Shown here one piece after another: positions 18,330 through 27,952 of a DNA stretch of 41,284 bases. The stretch is from an archaeon. GTDB lineage: Archaea; Thermoproteota; Thermoprotei; Thermofilales; JAPDKD01. The DNA lies in assembly GCA_029258735.1 (NCBI GenBank), contig JAPDKD010000103.1:1-41284 (forward strand). The letters run 5' to 3'. Position 1 is the stretch's first letter. Each line of letters begins with the position of its first letter. Position numbers and translations under genes: made by a program. Below the pieces are notes generated by a model. It was not told the origin of the DNA. It searched no databases and saw only the letters and a program-made list of their open reading frames with translations.

Positions 18330-20630
18330 ATGCTGGAGGAACTTTATTTAAAGTTCTTCTCTTACCTAAAAAATAGCGGTAATGTGGGAGGAATGAGCGA
18401 GCTGTTCATCGAGAAGCTGAAAGCTATTAAACACTTAAAAATAGTGGATACATATAGCGAAAAACCTAGTCAACCCAAGTTTGGGCCAGAGGTCGAAAAA
18501 CTAGACTTACCTCAGCCACTATGCCAAGCTTTAAAATTAAGAGGCATAAAACGGCTCTTCGAATACCAACACGCAGCTATAGAAAACATCTTTCAGGGAA
18601 AAAACGTCGTTATCTCTGCAGGCACTGGTTTAGGGAAAACAGAAGCATTTATAGTTCCTATTCTCGCAGATATATTTGCTAACCCATTTTCTCCTCGCAC
18701 GTTGGGCTTAATAATTTACCCTACAAAAGCCTTGGCTAGAGATCAGCTAGAGAGAATAAACAGCTACATGTCCTTCGCGTTTGGAGCTAGGGCGATGGTT
18801 TTAGACGGCGATACGCCAGAAAAAGTCAGAAGAGAAATTTATTCCCACCCACCCCATATTTTAATCACAAATCCTGACATGATACACTTTTCACTGCAAT
18901 ATTCAAGAGACTTCAGGAACCTAGTTTCAACAGTAAAATACATCGTACTAGATGACGCCCATGTCTATGCTGGCGTATTCGGCTCCCACGTAGCTTACGT
19001 AATCAGGAGATTAAAGCGTTTTACCCCTGAAGCGCAGTTTATAGTTGCATCGGCAACAATAGGAGACCCGAAAAACTTCGCGGAAACCTTGGTTGGCGAG
19101 CATTTCATAGAAGTATCAGCTCCACCTTCGCGAAAAAACGAAATAATACATGTATTAGCTAAGACTGAGGGCGTTTCTAAGACAAGGCTAGCCACAGAAT
19201 TAATGAAAACATGCGTTGAACACGACTTAAAAACCATAATCTTCGTTGACAGTCATAAACTTGCAGAGATCCTAAAAATCCTAGGAGAAAAAACCGGCAT
19301 AAAGGTAGGGCTGCATCGAGCCGGCCTAAAACCTGAAGAACGAAAAAAAGTCGAACAAGCCTTTAAGAAAGGAAGCATAAAAGTAATAATTGCAACACCA
19401 ACTCTCGAACTAGGAATAGACATAGGAGACCTAGACGTAGCCATACTCTACAACATCCCTCCTACAATGTCAAAATATATACAAAGAACCGGCAGAGTTG
19501 GTAGAAGAGAAAGAAAAGGATATGTTATTACAATTTTAGGGGACGACCCTATTAGCGCCTATTTTGAACGTCATCCAAGTGAATTCTTCAGCAGACCCTT
19601 AGAAAGGCAAGTAGTAACCTTAGAAAACGAAGAGGTCGCAAAGATTCACCTGTTAGCAATGGCCAGAGATAAACCCTATTCACTAGAAGAACTATCCCAT
19701 TTTGAAAGAAAAATTGCTGAGGTGCTCCTAGCAGATGGATTCCTAGCTCTAAGAAGACGAACCTTAAGAATCACAAGAAGGGGGGCTCGTTTCTTATCTG
19801 AAAGACAGAGCCTTAGAGGAGTAGGCGAAGTCATAAAGATAGTTACTAGAAGCGGGAGAGTCATAGGATATAGAGAAATGCCAATGGCACTTAAAGAGTT
19901 GCATCCAGGAGCCGTCTACTTACATGGAGGAAGGCCATACATCTCCTTAGATTTAACGACCAAAAGGGCTATTGTTGAACCTCTACCCCGGGACTATCCA
20001 TTCATATCAAAACCGCTATTTTATTCGGATCCCAAGGAAATAGAAATGTACGCAGAAAAAAGGTATCGCGGCATATATCTACGGTATGTAAACTTAGCAA
20101 TAAAAGATGCCGTTTTCGGATATGTCGTAAAACGCTTCCCGGGAATGGAAAACGTAAAGGAGGTAGAACTAGATAAAGAATACACCTACATCTTTAAAAC
20201 AAAAGGCGTTTTCCTATACATAGAGCCCGAAAGCGACTGGGATTTATTATCGAATGCCGAAGCTTTCCACGCTATAGAGCACGCTCTAATTTCTGCGGCA
20301 GAAATAGTAATTGGAGCCGCACCTACCGATTTAGGTGGAATAAGCTTCCCCTCAGGGCACATTTACATTCATGATGCATATCCAGGAGGCTCAGGTGTAT
20401 CAGCGGAGTTCTACAAAAGAATTGATGAGATAGTGGAAAAGGCTTTTGACATCGTATCGCAATGCCGATGCATAGACGGGTGTCCACGTTGCATCTTTTC
20501 TCCTTACTGCGGAAACAACAACAAAATACTTTCTAGGCGCAAAGCTAATGAAAAACTTCGCAAAGTCTTACAACTAGAATTTATCAAAAGGGAGGTCAGC
20601 GCAGAGCATTACGGCAAGCCGTTAGTTTAG
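18330..20630 (+). CDS. MrfA/Hrq1-like superfamily 2 helicase with DUF1998 Cys4 domain
   Basis: SAGTGLGKTEAF, DDAH, SATIG, QRTGRVGRR and C-terminal CRCIDGCPRCIFSPYCGN. Confidence 0.85.
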   Translation: MLEELYLKFFSYLKNSGNVGGMSELFIEKLKAIKHLKIVDTYSEKPSQPKFGPEVEKLDLPQPLCQALKLRGIKRLFEYQHAAIENIFQGKNVVISAGTGLGKTEAFIVPILADIFANPFSPRTLGLIIYPTKALARDQLERINSYMSFAFGARAMVLDGDTPEKVRREIYSHPPHILITNPDMIHFSLQYSRDFRNLVSTVKYIVLDDAHVYAGVFGSHVAYVIRRLKRFTPEAQFIVASATIGDPKNFAETLVGEHFIEVSAPPSRKNEIIHVLAKTEGVSKTRLATELMKTCVEHDLKTIIFVDSHKLAEILKILGEKTGIKVGLHRAGLKPEERKKVEQAFKKGSIKVIIATPTLELGIDIGDLDVAILYNIPPTMSKYIQRTGRVGRRERKGYVITILGDDPISAYFERHPSEFFSRPLERQVVTLENEEVAKIHLLAMARDKPYSLEELSHFERKIAEVLLADGFLALRRRTLRITRRGARFLSERQSLRGVGEVIKIVTRSGRVIGYREMPMALKELHPGAVYLHGGRPYISLDLTTKRAIVEPLPRDYPFISKPLFYSDPKEIEMYAEKRYRGIYLRYVNLAIKDAVFGYVVKRFPGMENVKEVELDKEYTYIFKTKGVFLYIEPESDWDLLSNAEAFHAIEHALISAAEIVIGAAPTDLGGISFPSGHIYIHDAYPGGSGVSAEFYKRIDEIVEKAFDIVSQCRCIDGCPRCIFSPYCGNNNKILSRRKANEKLRKVLQLEFIKREVSAEHYGKPLV

Positions 20631-20727
20631 CAGAAAATAATTATACGAGGAGAGGCAGGAAACGAAAATATAGGAACACATTCGATTAAATACGGTATAC
20701 AATATCTCTCAAGCTTGGTGATAGCGA

Positions 20728-22023
20728 ATGTCGTTCACTAACGTAAGTATAAGAGAGGCCTTGCAGCTTCCAGAAGGCTCTAAAGCGCGTATTAGAGGGT
20801 GGGTATATAGGCGCAGAATATATGGTGATAAAGCATTTGTCGTGGTGAGGGACTCAACAGGTATAATGCAAACAGTTGTTGCAAAAGGTTCTACGATAGA
20901 TTTTGAAAAGGCAGAGAATATTACAATAGAATCCGCAATTGAGGTTGAAGGAACCGTAAAGAACGATCCCAGGGCTCCTGGAGGAAAGGAGCTGAGAGTA
21001 ACGTCCTTTAAGATTATATCTAAAGCCGAGCCATTTCCCATAACTGCCTCTGCCTCTCGCGAATTTCTATTAGATATTAGGCATCTATGGGTTAGAAGCC
21101 GTAAAATGACGGCCATATTTAAGGTAAGAAACACGGTCTTTCGAGCCATTCATGACTACTTCAAAAATAAAGGATACTATGAGGTTCAATGTCCAATGTT
21201 CATAACAGCTGCCGTTGAGGGCGGCGCTACGCTTTTTGAAGTTGACTATTTCGGGGAAAAGAAAGTATACCTAACCCAATCTTCACAGTTTTACCTCGAG
21301 GCACTAATTTATAGCCTCGAAAAAGTGTACACAGTTGCGCCGTCATTCAGAGCCGAAAAGAGCAGAACGAGAAGACATTTAACTGAGTTCTGGCACGCGG
21401 AGGCTGAAGCAGCTTGGGCAGGTCTTAACGACATGTTGAAAGTGGAGGAAGAACTAATTGCGTATATAGTGGAGAGGGTGCTGGAAGAAAACCAGCAGGA
21501 ACTAGAGTTCTTAAAGAGAGATATATCAGCTTTAGAGGGCGTGAAGCCGCCTTTCCCTAGAATAAGTTATACAGAAGCTATAGAAATGCTGAAGAGAAAA
21601 GGAATAAAGGTAGAATGGGGAGAAGATTTAGGAGCGGATGAGGAGAGAGCGTTAACTCAAGAATTCGAGAAACCCTTCTTTATTTACGGCTACCCTGTCA
21701 AGGCAAAAGCATTTTATCATAAAACAGACCCCCAAAATCCTAAGGTTACTTTATCAGCGGACCTACTCGCTCCAGAAGGCTACGGTGAAATCATAGGAGG
21801 AGGAGAAAGAATAGCCGACAAAAACGAGTTAATACGGAAAATAAAGGATTTCGGACTTAATCCTGATGACTACCAATGGTATATAGATCTCAGAAAATAC
21901 GGAAGCGTTCAACACGCGGGCTTCGGACTAGGAATAGATAGAACAGTAATGTGGATATGCGGGCTAGATCACATAATTGACGCAATACCCTTCCCCAGAA
22001 CAATAAGAAGAATTTACCCGTGA
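20728..22023 (+). CDS. asnS: Asparaginyl-tRNA synthetase
   Basis: Class IIb: OB-fold N-terminus, TEFWHAEAEAAW, KPFFIYGYPVKAKAFYHK, GFGLGIDRTVMW. Confidence 0.85.
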   Translation: MSFTNVSIREALQLPEGSKARIRGWVYRRRIYGDKAFVVVRDSTGIMQTVVAKGSTIDFEKAENITIESAIEVEGTVKNDPRAPGGKELRVTSFKIISKAEPFPITASASREFLLDIRHLWVRSRKMTAIFKVRNTVFRAIHDYFKNKGYYEVQCPMFITAAVEGGATLFEVDYFGEKKVYLTQSSQFYLEALIYSLEKVYTVAPSFRAEKSRTRRHLTEFWHAEAEAAWAGLNDMLKVEEELIAYIVERVLEENQQELEFLKRDISALEGVKPPFPRISYTEAIEMLKRKGIKVEWGEDLGADEERALTQEFEKPFFIYGYPVKAKAFYHKTDPQNPKVTLSADLLAPEGYGEIIGGGERIADKNELIRKIKDFGLNPDDYQWYIDLRKYGSVQHAGFGLGIDRTVMWICGLDHIIDAIPFPRTIRRIYP

Positions 22024-22110
22024 TGGAGCCCCGGCCGGGGCTCGAACCCGGGACCTGCGGCTTTCCCGCAAGATACGAGGCCGCCGCTCTGCCAACTGAG
22101 CTACCGGGGC
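22024..22110 (-). tRNA. tRNA-Thr(CGT) with an 11-nt intron at 37/38 and encoded CCA
   Basis: Minus strand GCCCCGGTAGCTCAGTTGGCAGAGCGGCGGCCTCGTATCTTGCGGGAAAGCCGCAGGTCCCGGGTTCGAGCCCCGGCCGGGGCTCCA. All arms pair. Removing TCTTGCGGGAA (22063-22073) gives the 7-nt loop CTCGTAA; U73 fits archaeal tRNA-Thr. Confidence 0.9.
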
Positions 22111-22229
22111 TCGTAGTAGTATCTTTTCTTGGGTTTTATGTATTTTTCGCGGAGTAAAGCATAGCTAATAAATAACCCTACTACAAAGATTGGATTAGGG
22201 TATTTTATGTGGCGCAGTGGTGATGGCAT

Positions 22230-23513
22230 GTGGATGAACTTAGACTGTTATGCTTCTCAGATGTCCATGGTAAAGTAGATATCGTCGAATATTTCGTAGA
22301 AGAGCTAAAGAAAAAAGCGGATAAGATAAAGTTTGATGCAATAATTGCAGCTGGCGACATAAATAATCCCCAGAAGCCTTGGACTTTCACAGAAATCATG
22401 TCTAAACTCGCCGAACTGGGGAAACCGGTATTTTACGTGAAAGGAAACTGGGACGTAAATCTTCCAGCACAAGATGTCGTAGGCGTCGCAGATCTAGAAA
22501 AAATAGCCCCAATTAAAATAAAAAGTATAACTCTCGTGGGACACGGCAGAAAAACTAAACCATTTCAGATCGATCACGATTCACCTGTAATCTTAGTTAC
22601 TCATTATCCTCCATTCAGCATCATGGATAAAGGCAAAAAACTTAATGCTCCCAGACAAACACAGCATTCGGGTCTCATAGAAATTAACTACCTTATTCAA
22701 TATTACAAGCCGATTGTCCACATATTTGGGCATAGTCATTCTTATGGAGGCGTTGATTGGAAAATAGGAGACACCCTATATGTAAATGTTGCGAGGCTTG
22801 ATAGAGTAGCTAAAAATGGAAAATACATCGGAAATTATTGCATCCTAGAAGTATCACCAAGCAAGAAATTACATATAAAATGGTTTTTCCTTAACGGGTC
22901 TTGGAAAAAATGCAGTGGATGTGGACGCCTATCGCATCTACCCCCAGGCTGGACTTTATGTAGAAAGTGTGCAAGTCGCCGTGACCTTCGTTTTGAAAGC
23001 TTGCCCTCTCAATTCTCGAAATTACATGTAAAGGTATCAATATTTGGAGAAAACAAAGCTTTACTAAACGAGACCGTAAATATTCCACTAAAGACGTTAG
23101 CAAACAAAGAGGCTTATAATGATTTCGTGGAAAAAATAATACTAGATAAATTATCCCAAAAACTTCAATCAAGATATGAAAAAATATTAATTCTCTCTAA
23201 AGATAAAGTTGTAGAATTTTATGGAAACAAAAACGATGGAATTATTGTACCATTTAGCGAGCTTCTTTTCTCCTGCAATCCAAAAATTTATGGCGAAAAA
23301 CTATGCACACTAATGCGCTTATTCTCTAAAGATAAGAGAGTGCACGTTCTTTGGGGTATAAGGGATAAGGGAACACTAACAATAGAATCAGAGTATGTTT
23401 TAATTTCAAGAGATCTCATACATAGCGCAACGAGAGATGTGGGCGAAGCAGTTAGAAAAGGATTTAGCCTTCTTGTGCTGGAGAAACAGCTAGGCTCTGC
23501 CTCATCTCATTAA
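22230..23513 (+). CDS. Calcineurin-like metallophosphoesterase fused to zinc ribbon and unknown C-terminal domain
   Basis: CFSDVHGK, AAGDINNP, VKGNWD, VTHYPP, IFGHSHSYGG; then CSGCGRLSHLPPGWTLCRKC. Confidence 0.75.
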   Translation: MDELRLLCFSDVHGKVDIVEYFVEELKKKADKIKFDAIIAAGDINNPQKPWTFTEIMSKLAELGKPVFYVKGNWDVNLPAQDVVGVADLEKIAPIKIKSITLVGHGRKTKPFQIDHDSPVILVTHYPPFSIMDKGKKLNAPRQTQHSGLIEINYLIQYYKPIVHIFGHSHSYGGVDWKIGDTLYVNVARLDRVAKNGKYIGNYCILEVSPSKKLHIKWFFLNGSWKKCSGCGRLSHLPPGWTLCRKCASRRDLRFESLPSQFSKLHVKVSIFGENKALLNETVNIPLKTLANKEAYNDFVEKIILDKLSQKLQSRYEKILILSKDKVVEFYGNKNDGIIVPFSELLFSCNPKIYGEKLCTLMRLFSKDKRVHVLWGIRDKGTLTIESEYVLISRDLIHSATRDVGEAVRKGFSLLVLEKQLGSASSH

Positions 23514-23856
23514 CATATTCCTCAATTTTTTTGATATCTTTTTTATCAATATCCTTTTTCGCCGCGATTTGTTTGCCTTTCTCGGTTATTGCGTAGTAAT
23601 CAGTATAAAGTCTTAGAAATCCTGGTCCAACGAGATAAAGCACTCGAATATAACCTCTTTCCACCATTTTTTCTAGTTTGTTTTGAAGTTTTACTGAAAA
23701 AGGTGGCGAACCATAGAAGGTAAAATTAAACTTCACATTCTTTTCCTTCTGTAATTCGTATATCATCCTGTGTAATTTTTGCCGTGAAACAGGCTTGCCG
23801 TATTCGTTCAGCAATATTAGTATGCGTTTATCTTTAGCGTCCAACCTGGTCGGCAT
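23464..23856 (-). CDS. Winged-helix-like protein
   Basis: 130 aa; KRILILLNEYGKPVSRQKLHRMIYELQ...YYAITEKGKQIA; 3' end overlaps the preceding gene by 50 bp in convergent orientation. Confidence 0.5.
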   Translation of the reverse strand: MPTRLDAKDKRILILLNEYGKPVSRQKLHRMIYELQKEKNVKFNFTFYGSPPFSVKLQNKLEKMVERGYIRVLYLVGPGFLRLYTDYYAITEKGKQIAAKKDIDKKDIKKIEEYVNEMRQSLAVSPAQEG

Positions 23857-23915
23857 TTTTACCGTTTAGTTGGAGACTTTTTATCCTAATAAACTTTTTA
23901 CTCTGAAATAATATA

Positions 23916-24179
23916 TTGGACAAGATGAGCTCTAGATGTGAAGTATGTGGTGCACCCGCAGAATTCGAATGTAAACTTTGCGGTAGAAAAGTCTGTACTG
24001 ATGATTATATTAAGGAAAAAGGAATATGTGCTGTTTGTGAAGAAACGCTATGCCGTCTTTGCGGGCGACGTTTAGCTGTAGGCTACTGCGCGGTATGCGG
24101 TAGACTTGTTTGTAAAGAGTGTTCTATAAAAAGGGGTAGAGCGTTAATTTGCCGTGACTGTGTAAAGGCTACTTTTTGA
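23916..24179 (+). CDS. Small Cys-rich zinc-finger protein
   Basis: 87 aa with repeated CxxC pairs (CEVC, CKLC, CAVC, CRLC, CAVC, CKEC, CRDC). Confidence 0.7.
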   Translation: MDKMSSRCEVCGAPAEFECKLCGRKVCTDDYIKEKGICAVCEETLCRLCGRRLAVGYCAVCGRLVCKECSIKRGRALICRDCVKATF

Positions 24180-24789
24180 AGCAGAGCTTGTAATTTCCGC
24201 TTAAAATTCCTGGCCGTTGTACCACATATAACATGTCATAGTCTGCATGCTTAAGCTTTAAGCAAATAGAGGAAGGCTTTACTCCTAGCTTTCTATACTC
24301 TTCTCTCAATCTACTTAACAAATATTCTATCGATTTTTTTAATATTTTTCCATGCTTTTCTAATTCTTCTTTGTTTTCATTGTATATTTTATCGAGCTGA
24401 TGCCCCACGTACATTTTGAGGAAGTATGCTATATTTGTTAAAGCTAAGACTACGAGCATAAGAATGAGATAATATTCGTAACTTTGACCTACTAGTTGCA
24501 CTATTACTGCGACTAAGAGTCCTACTAGGCCGCCTATAAGAATTTTATTGGCTAACTTGTTTAATCGCACCAGCTTAGAATACTTCGGAGATTTAGTAGG
24601 TATGCATTGTATTGCATTTATGGAATACAGGATGTTCCTCCAGGTAAAAGGCGCGTCCTTTAGTTTAAGGGAACGATATTTTTCTTCCAGTTTTTTAGTG
24701 TCAACGTATACGCCTAGGCGAGCCTTATCAAGCTCTTGAACTATATATCTTAGTGTCTTAATTCTGCCGGAAATTCTTTCTCGACTCAT
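24169..24789 (-). CDS. Membrane protein of unknown function
   Basis: 206 aa with two adjacent TM-like segments; overlaps the upstream CBS gene by 4 bp. Confidence 0.55.
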   Translation of the reverse strand: MSRERISGRIKTLRYIVQELDKARLGVYVDTKKLEEKYRSLKLKDAPFTWRNILYSINAIQCIPTKSPKYSKLVRLNKLANKILIGGLVGLLVAVIVQLVGQSYEYYLILMLVVLALTNIAYFLKMYVGHQLDKIYNENKEELEKHGKILKKSIEYLLSRLREEYRKLGVKPSSICLKLKHADYDMLYVVQRPGILSGNYKLCFKK

Positions 24790-25601
24790 TGACTTGCACC
24801 TTTTTGGAGAAGATAGGAAAGTAAATCACTTTTAGTTAGTATTCCCATGATAAAATCTCGCTCATCAACTATGACTAGCGATTTGACATCTTTGTCTGCT
24901 AAAATTTCAGCCGCTAATGAAATTCCATCGCTGAGATGAAGAGTGTTCCGCTGACGAGAAAAAATATCAGCTACAATCATTCTTCTAAATCTTTGCTCTC
25001 TCACCCTCCATTCAGCTCGTTTATACAGTTTCGTGATAGCTTGTAAGAGTCTAGTATCTGTTAGTACGCCTATGAGCTTAAATCCCTCTACTACTGGTAA
25101 CGAGCTGAACTGTTGCTCGTTAATTATTCGCCGCGCATCAGGCACTGGAGTTGAGGGAGCTATCGTTTTTACGTTTGATGTAAATATGTTACTGACTTCT
25201 AAAGGCTCGAACTTGAGCTTAGATACGAGAGTCTGTTTTGAAACAACCCCCACTAGTTTGTGGTTTTTAACTACTGGAAGAAATCCTATGTCTTCCTTCA
25301 TCATAATGCCTATAGCATCGCTAACTTTAGATGATGGATCTATCGTTATCAGCGGCCTTCTGACAAACGAGGAAAGATGGAATCTGGAGAGATCGGTCCT
25401 CCATGTTCTTGTAGTTCCGAGTTTTGCTAGCATATCCTTTTCGCTTACAATGCCTTCAACCTTTTCTCCGGATAAGAGAATTAGGTGACTGATTTTTCCT
25501 TTTTCGAGCAGTCGAAGACCTTGAACTAATGTTTCGTTCTTATCTATAGTTATTGGGTCCTTATCCATAATTTTTTTAACTTCAATAGATAATTGTGACA
25601 T
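24786..25601 (-). CDS. Four-CBS-motif protein (two Bateman modules)
   Basis: Four repeats ending in VEGIVSEKDML, LVGVVSKQTLV, LIGVLTDTRLL, IMGILTKSDLL. Confidence 0.85.
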   Translation of the reverse strand: MSQLSIEVKKIMDKDPITIDKNETLVQGLRLLEKGKISHLILLSGEKVEGIVSEKDMLAKLGTTRTWRTDLSRFHLSSFVRRPLITIDPSSKVSDAIGIMMKEDIGFLPVVKNHKLVGVVSKQTLVSKLKFEPLEVSNIFTSNVKTIAPSTPVPDARRIINEQQFSSLPVVEGFKLIGVLTDTRLLQAITKLYKRAEWRVREQRFRRMIVADIFSRQRNTLHLSDGISLAAEILADKDVKSLVIVDERDFIMGILTKSDLLSYLLQKGASQ

Positions 25602-25653
25602 ACATGTCTCCCTATCTAATACGTTAGCTGTTGAAATATAAGGATAAATATGC

Positions 25654-26274
25654 TTAAAAATACTGGTCTAGAGTTCTGCGAGAACTTTTAGAAAGCATTT
25701 TTCTAAGCTTTCTAAAATCTTCTTCAAGAAGATTTTTTAGTCGGGGATTATACAGCGCTGCTGCAGGATGGAGCATGGGAAGAACCTTACGCCTTCTACC
25801 CTTTAATGATATTTCGAATTCTCTTCCTCTAACGCGCATTATGGAATCAACTTTGTATCCTGCGCGGCCTAAAATGTACCGAGTGCTATGACGTCCGAGA
25901 GTAACTATGACGTCAGGGTCTATTATTTCAATCTGCCTTTCTAAAAATGAAGAGCAAAGTTTTATCTCGTCCTCTCTCGGGTCTCTGTTGTTAGGTGGAC
26001 GACACTTTACAACATTGGTTATAAAGACCTCTTCCCGACTTAGACCTATACCATTTAAAAGCTCTGTTAAAAGTTTGCCAGCGGCGCCGACGAATGGGCG
26101 GCCTTGTAAATCCTCAAACCTCCCAGGCGCTTCACCTATAAACATGACCTTTGCATAAGGATTTCCCTCACCAGGCACGGGTTTCGTGCGATACAAGCTT
26201 AATCTACAGCGTGTACATTTGGCGATTTCCTCGTTGATCTTCGAAAGTTCCTCCTCCTTAGACATATTTCTCAA
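25654..26274 (-). CDS. Family 4 uracil-DNA glycosylase
   Basis: CTRCRLSLYRTKPVPGEG, FIGEAPGRFEDLQGRPFVG, TNVVKCRPPNNRDP, MLHPAA. Confidence 0.9.
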   Translation of the reverse strand: MRNMSKEEELSKINEEIAKCTRCRLSLYRTKPVPGEGNPYAKVMFIGEAPGRFEDLQGRPFVGAAGKLLTELLNGIGLSREEVFITNVVKCRPPNNRDPREDEIKLCSSFLERQIEIIDPDVIVTLGRHSTRYILGRAGYKVDSIMRVRGREFEISLKGRRRKVLPMLHPAAALYNPRLKNLLEEDFRKLRKMLSKSSRRTLDQYF

Positions 26275-26671
26275 CCTCTAAGTATGCTTTACCCTTTTCC
26301 ACTACGATAACGCCTTTTTCACCAGTTTGCAAGACCTCTATAGGGTTCTTTTCCGGCTTATCCATAAGCGGTATTTCGGCTAAAACGCAACCTATTATTA
26401 TAATGGGCTCACTTAGGATATTAACGATAGCAGCTGGTGCCACACCATTTTTAGCTAGTGAGAGTATTACATACGAGCCTACAGTGCTACCCTTTCCGTA
26501 AGGGAATACTAAAATTTTCCCAGCAATGGACTTTCCATAAAGCGCGTGTTTTTTATCTACTATTCTTCCAGAGCGAGGATCAACTCCTCCATAGAAAGAT
26601 ATTGGCTCGGAAGCCACTAAAATTTCCCCCTTCGCCGCTCCCTCAACCAGGCCTCTACCCCATATTCTCAT
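26258..26671 (-). CDS. Aconitase X swivel domain / phosphomevalonate dehydratase small subunit
   Basis: DUF126-like ISFYGGVDPRSGRIVDKKHALYGKSIAGKILVFPYGKGSTVGSYVI. Confidence 0.8.
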   Translation of the reverse strand: MRIWGRGLVEGAAKGEILVASEPISFYGGVDPRSGRIVDKKHALYGKSIAGKILVFPYGKGSTVGSYVILSLAKNGVAPAAIVNILSEPIIIIGCVLAEIPLMDKPEKNPIEVLQTGEKGVIVVEKGKAYLEVEKYV

Positions 26672-27840
26672 ACATGATCCCCATAAAATACTCGAAGAAT
26701 ATCCTTACGAGAAAACAATCTCACATCGTATCCCTGTGAACTTAAATAATAGGCAGCTTTCGCCGAGTCCACTAACGGTTTATCTACTCCCATACTCTTG
26801 AGGTCGGCTACAACCATGCACGTGTCGAAATAAACCTCTATTCCAGCTCTCGATAAAGCTGCTATTTCTTTATGCACGCTGTTTTCGAGCACTCTGGCAG
26901 TAAAAATAATTACTCTACGTTTCGGTTTCCCCCATCTCTTAACAATGTTAGCTAGCCATTGAATTTCATGTGCAGAAAGATGTGGACAACCCATAAGTAT
27001 TGTTCCTTCGTCTGAAAAATCTGCTGGAAGAGCGCTGTAAATATCATCGATGCTCGGCCTATACCTTTCAAGATTCTTTTCTTCTCCGTGAAACCTTACT
27101 AGAGCTACACTTCCGGAAGCTCCTACAGCAGCTAAAAAAAGTTTAACATTATCAGACTGTAAAAGCGAGGGCGGATAATTTTTTATTAATGGCACCTTAA
27201 ATTTCGCTATGGTGCCAACATAGTAACCAATAGCTTGATAGAGCTCTCTTTCCTTAATTGTCCTTTTTATATCGCTAAAATCTATGACTAGTCCTGGTCG
27301 CCTATTTTCTTCTAAACGATAACCGTAAAGCGGGGCTTTGCCTACTATGGCTTCAAGTAAAGCTAGCGGCCCGCCCTCACGATTAGTGTAGAGGTCAAGA
27401 ATACTGTTAGCATATAACACAGCATTGCTTTCCGCCCAGGCCACTTGAGAACCCGGAGGAATTTTCTCATAAAGATAAGGTGTACATGTAAGTAACATCT
27501 TAAATCCGAGCTTTCTTAGAGAGCCGAGAATTCTTAACTGCTTCTCGGCGAAGTCCTGTTTGACCCCCATTTCTTTCCATTTTTTTATATCCATCCCAGC
27601 TGGATTTACTGTGGCAGGGATTGAAACGCGGAGATTCGAGGAAGCTAATTTTTCTATAAATTCTAAACCAGCATCGCCTATATTCTTGTACGAAATTCCA
27701 GAAATATGTGCGTGAGTTACATTAACAAGACGTTCGGCCTCTAAGCCCTCACCAACTTTCACGATAACTTCTAAAACTTTAGCCAGCTTCTCGCCGCGCC
27801 TTCCGTTTAATATTTCCTCTTCTTCGTGTGTGAGCTCCAT
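26668..27840 (-). CDS. Aconitase X catalytic domain / phosphomevalonate dehydratase large subunit
   Basis: HAHISGISY, CTPYL, AWAESNAVLYANSILDLYTNREGGP, GCPHLSAHEI; 4 bp overlap with the small subunit. Confidence 0.8.
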   Translation of the reverse strand: MELTHEEEEILNGRRGEKLAKVLEVIVKVGEGLEAERLVNVTHAHISGISYKNIGDAGLEFIEKLASSNLRVSIPATVNPAGMDIKKWKEMGVKQDFAEKQLRILGSLRKLGFKMLLTCTPYLYEKIPPGSQVAWAESNAVLYANSILDLYTNREGGPLALLEAIVGKAPLYGYRLEENRRPGLVIDFSDIKRTIKERELYQAIGYYVGTIAKFKVPLIKNYPPSLLQSDNVKLFLAAVGASGSVALVRFHGEEKNLERYRPSIDDIYSALPADFSDEGTILMGCPHLSAHEIQWLANIVKRWGKPKRRVIIFTARVLENSVHKEIAALSRAGIEVYFDTCMVVADLKSMGVDKPLVDSAKAAYYLSSQGYDVRLFSRKDILRVFYGDHV

Positions 27841-27952
27841 CTCACTATCTTATGTTGTTTACGAATAAAAACTACGCGATATATTTTCGGCGATTAGTGA
27901 CCGAAACCTATATATATTCTTTCCTAGCGGAGAGCTTTGGGTAGTATAGTAA

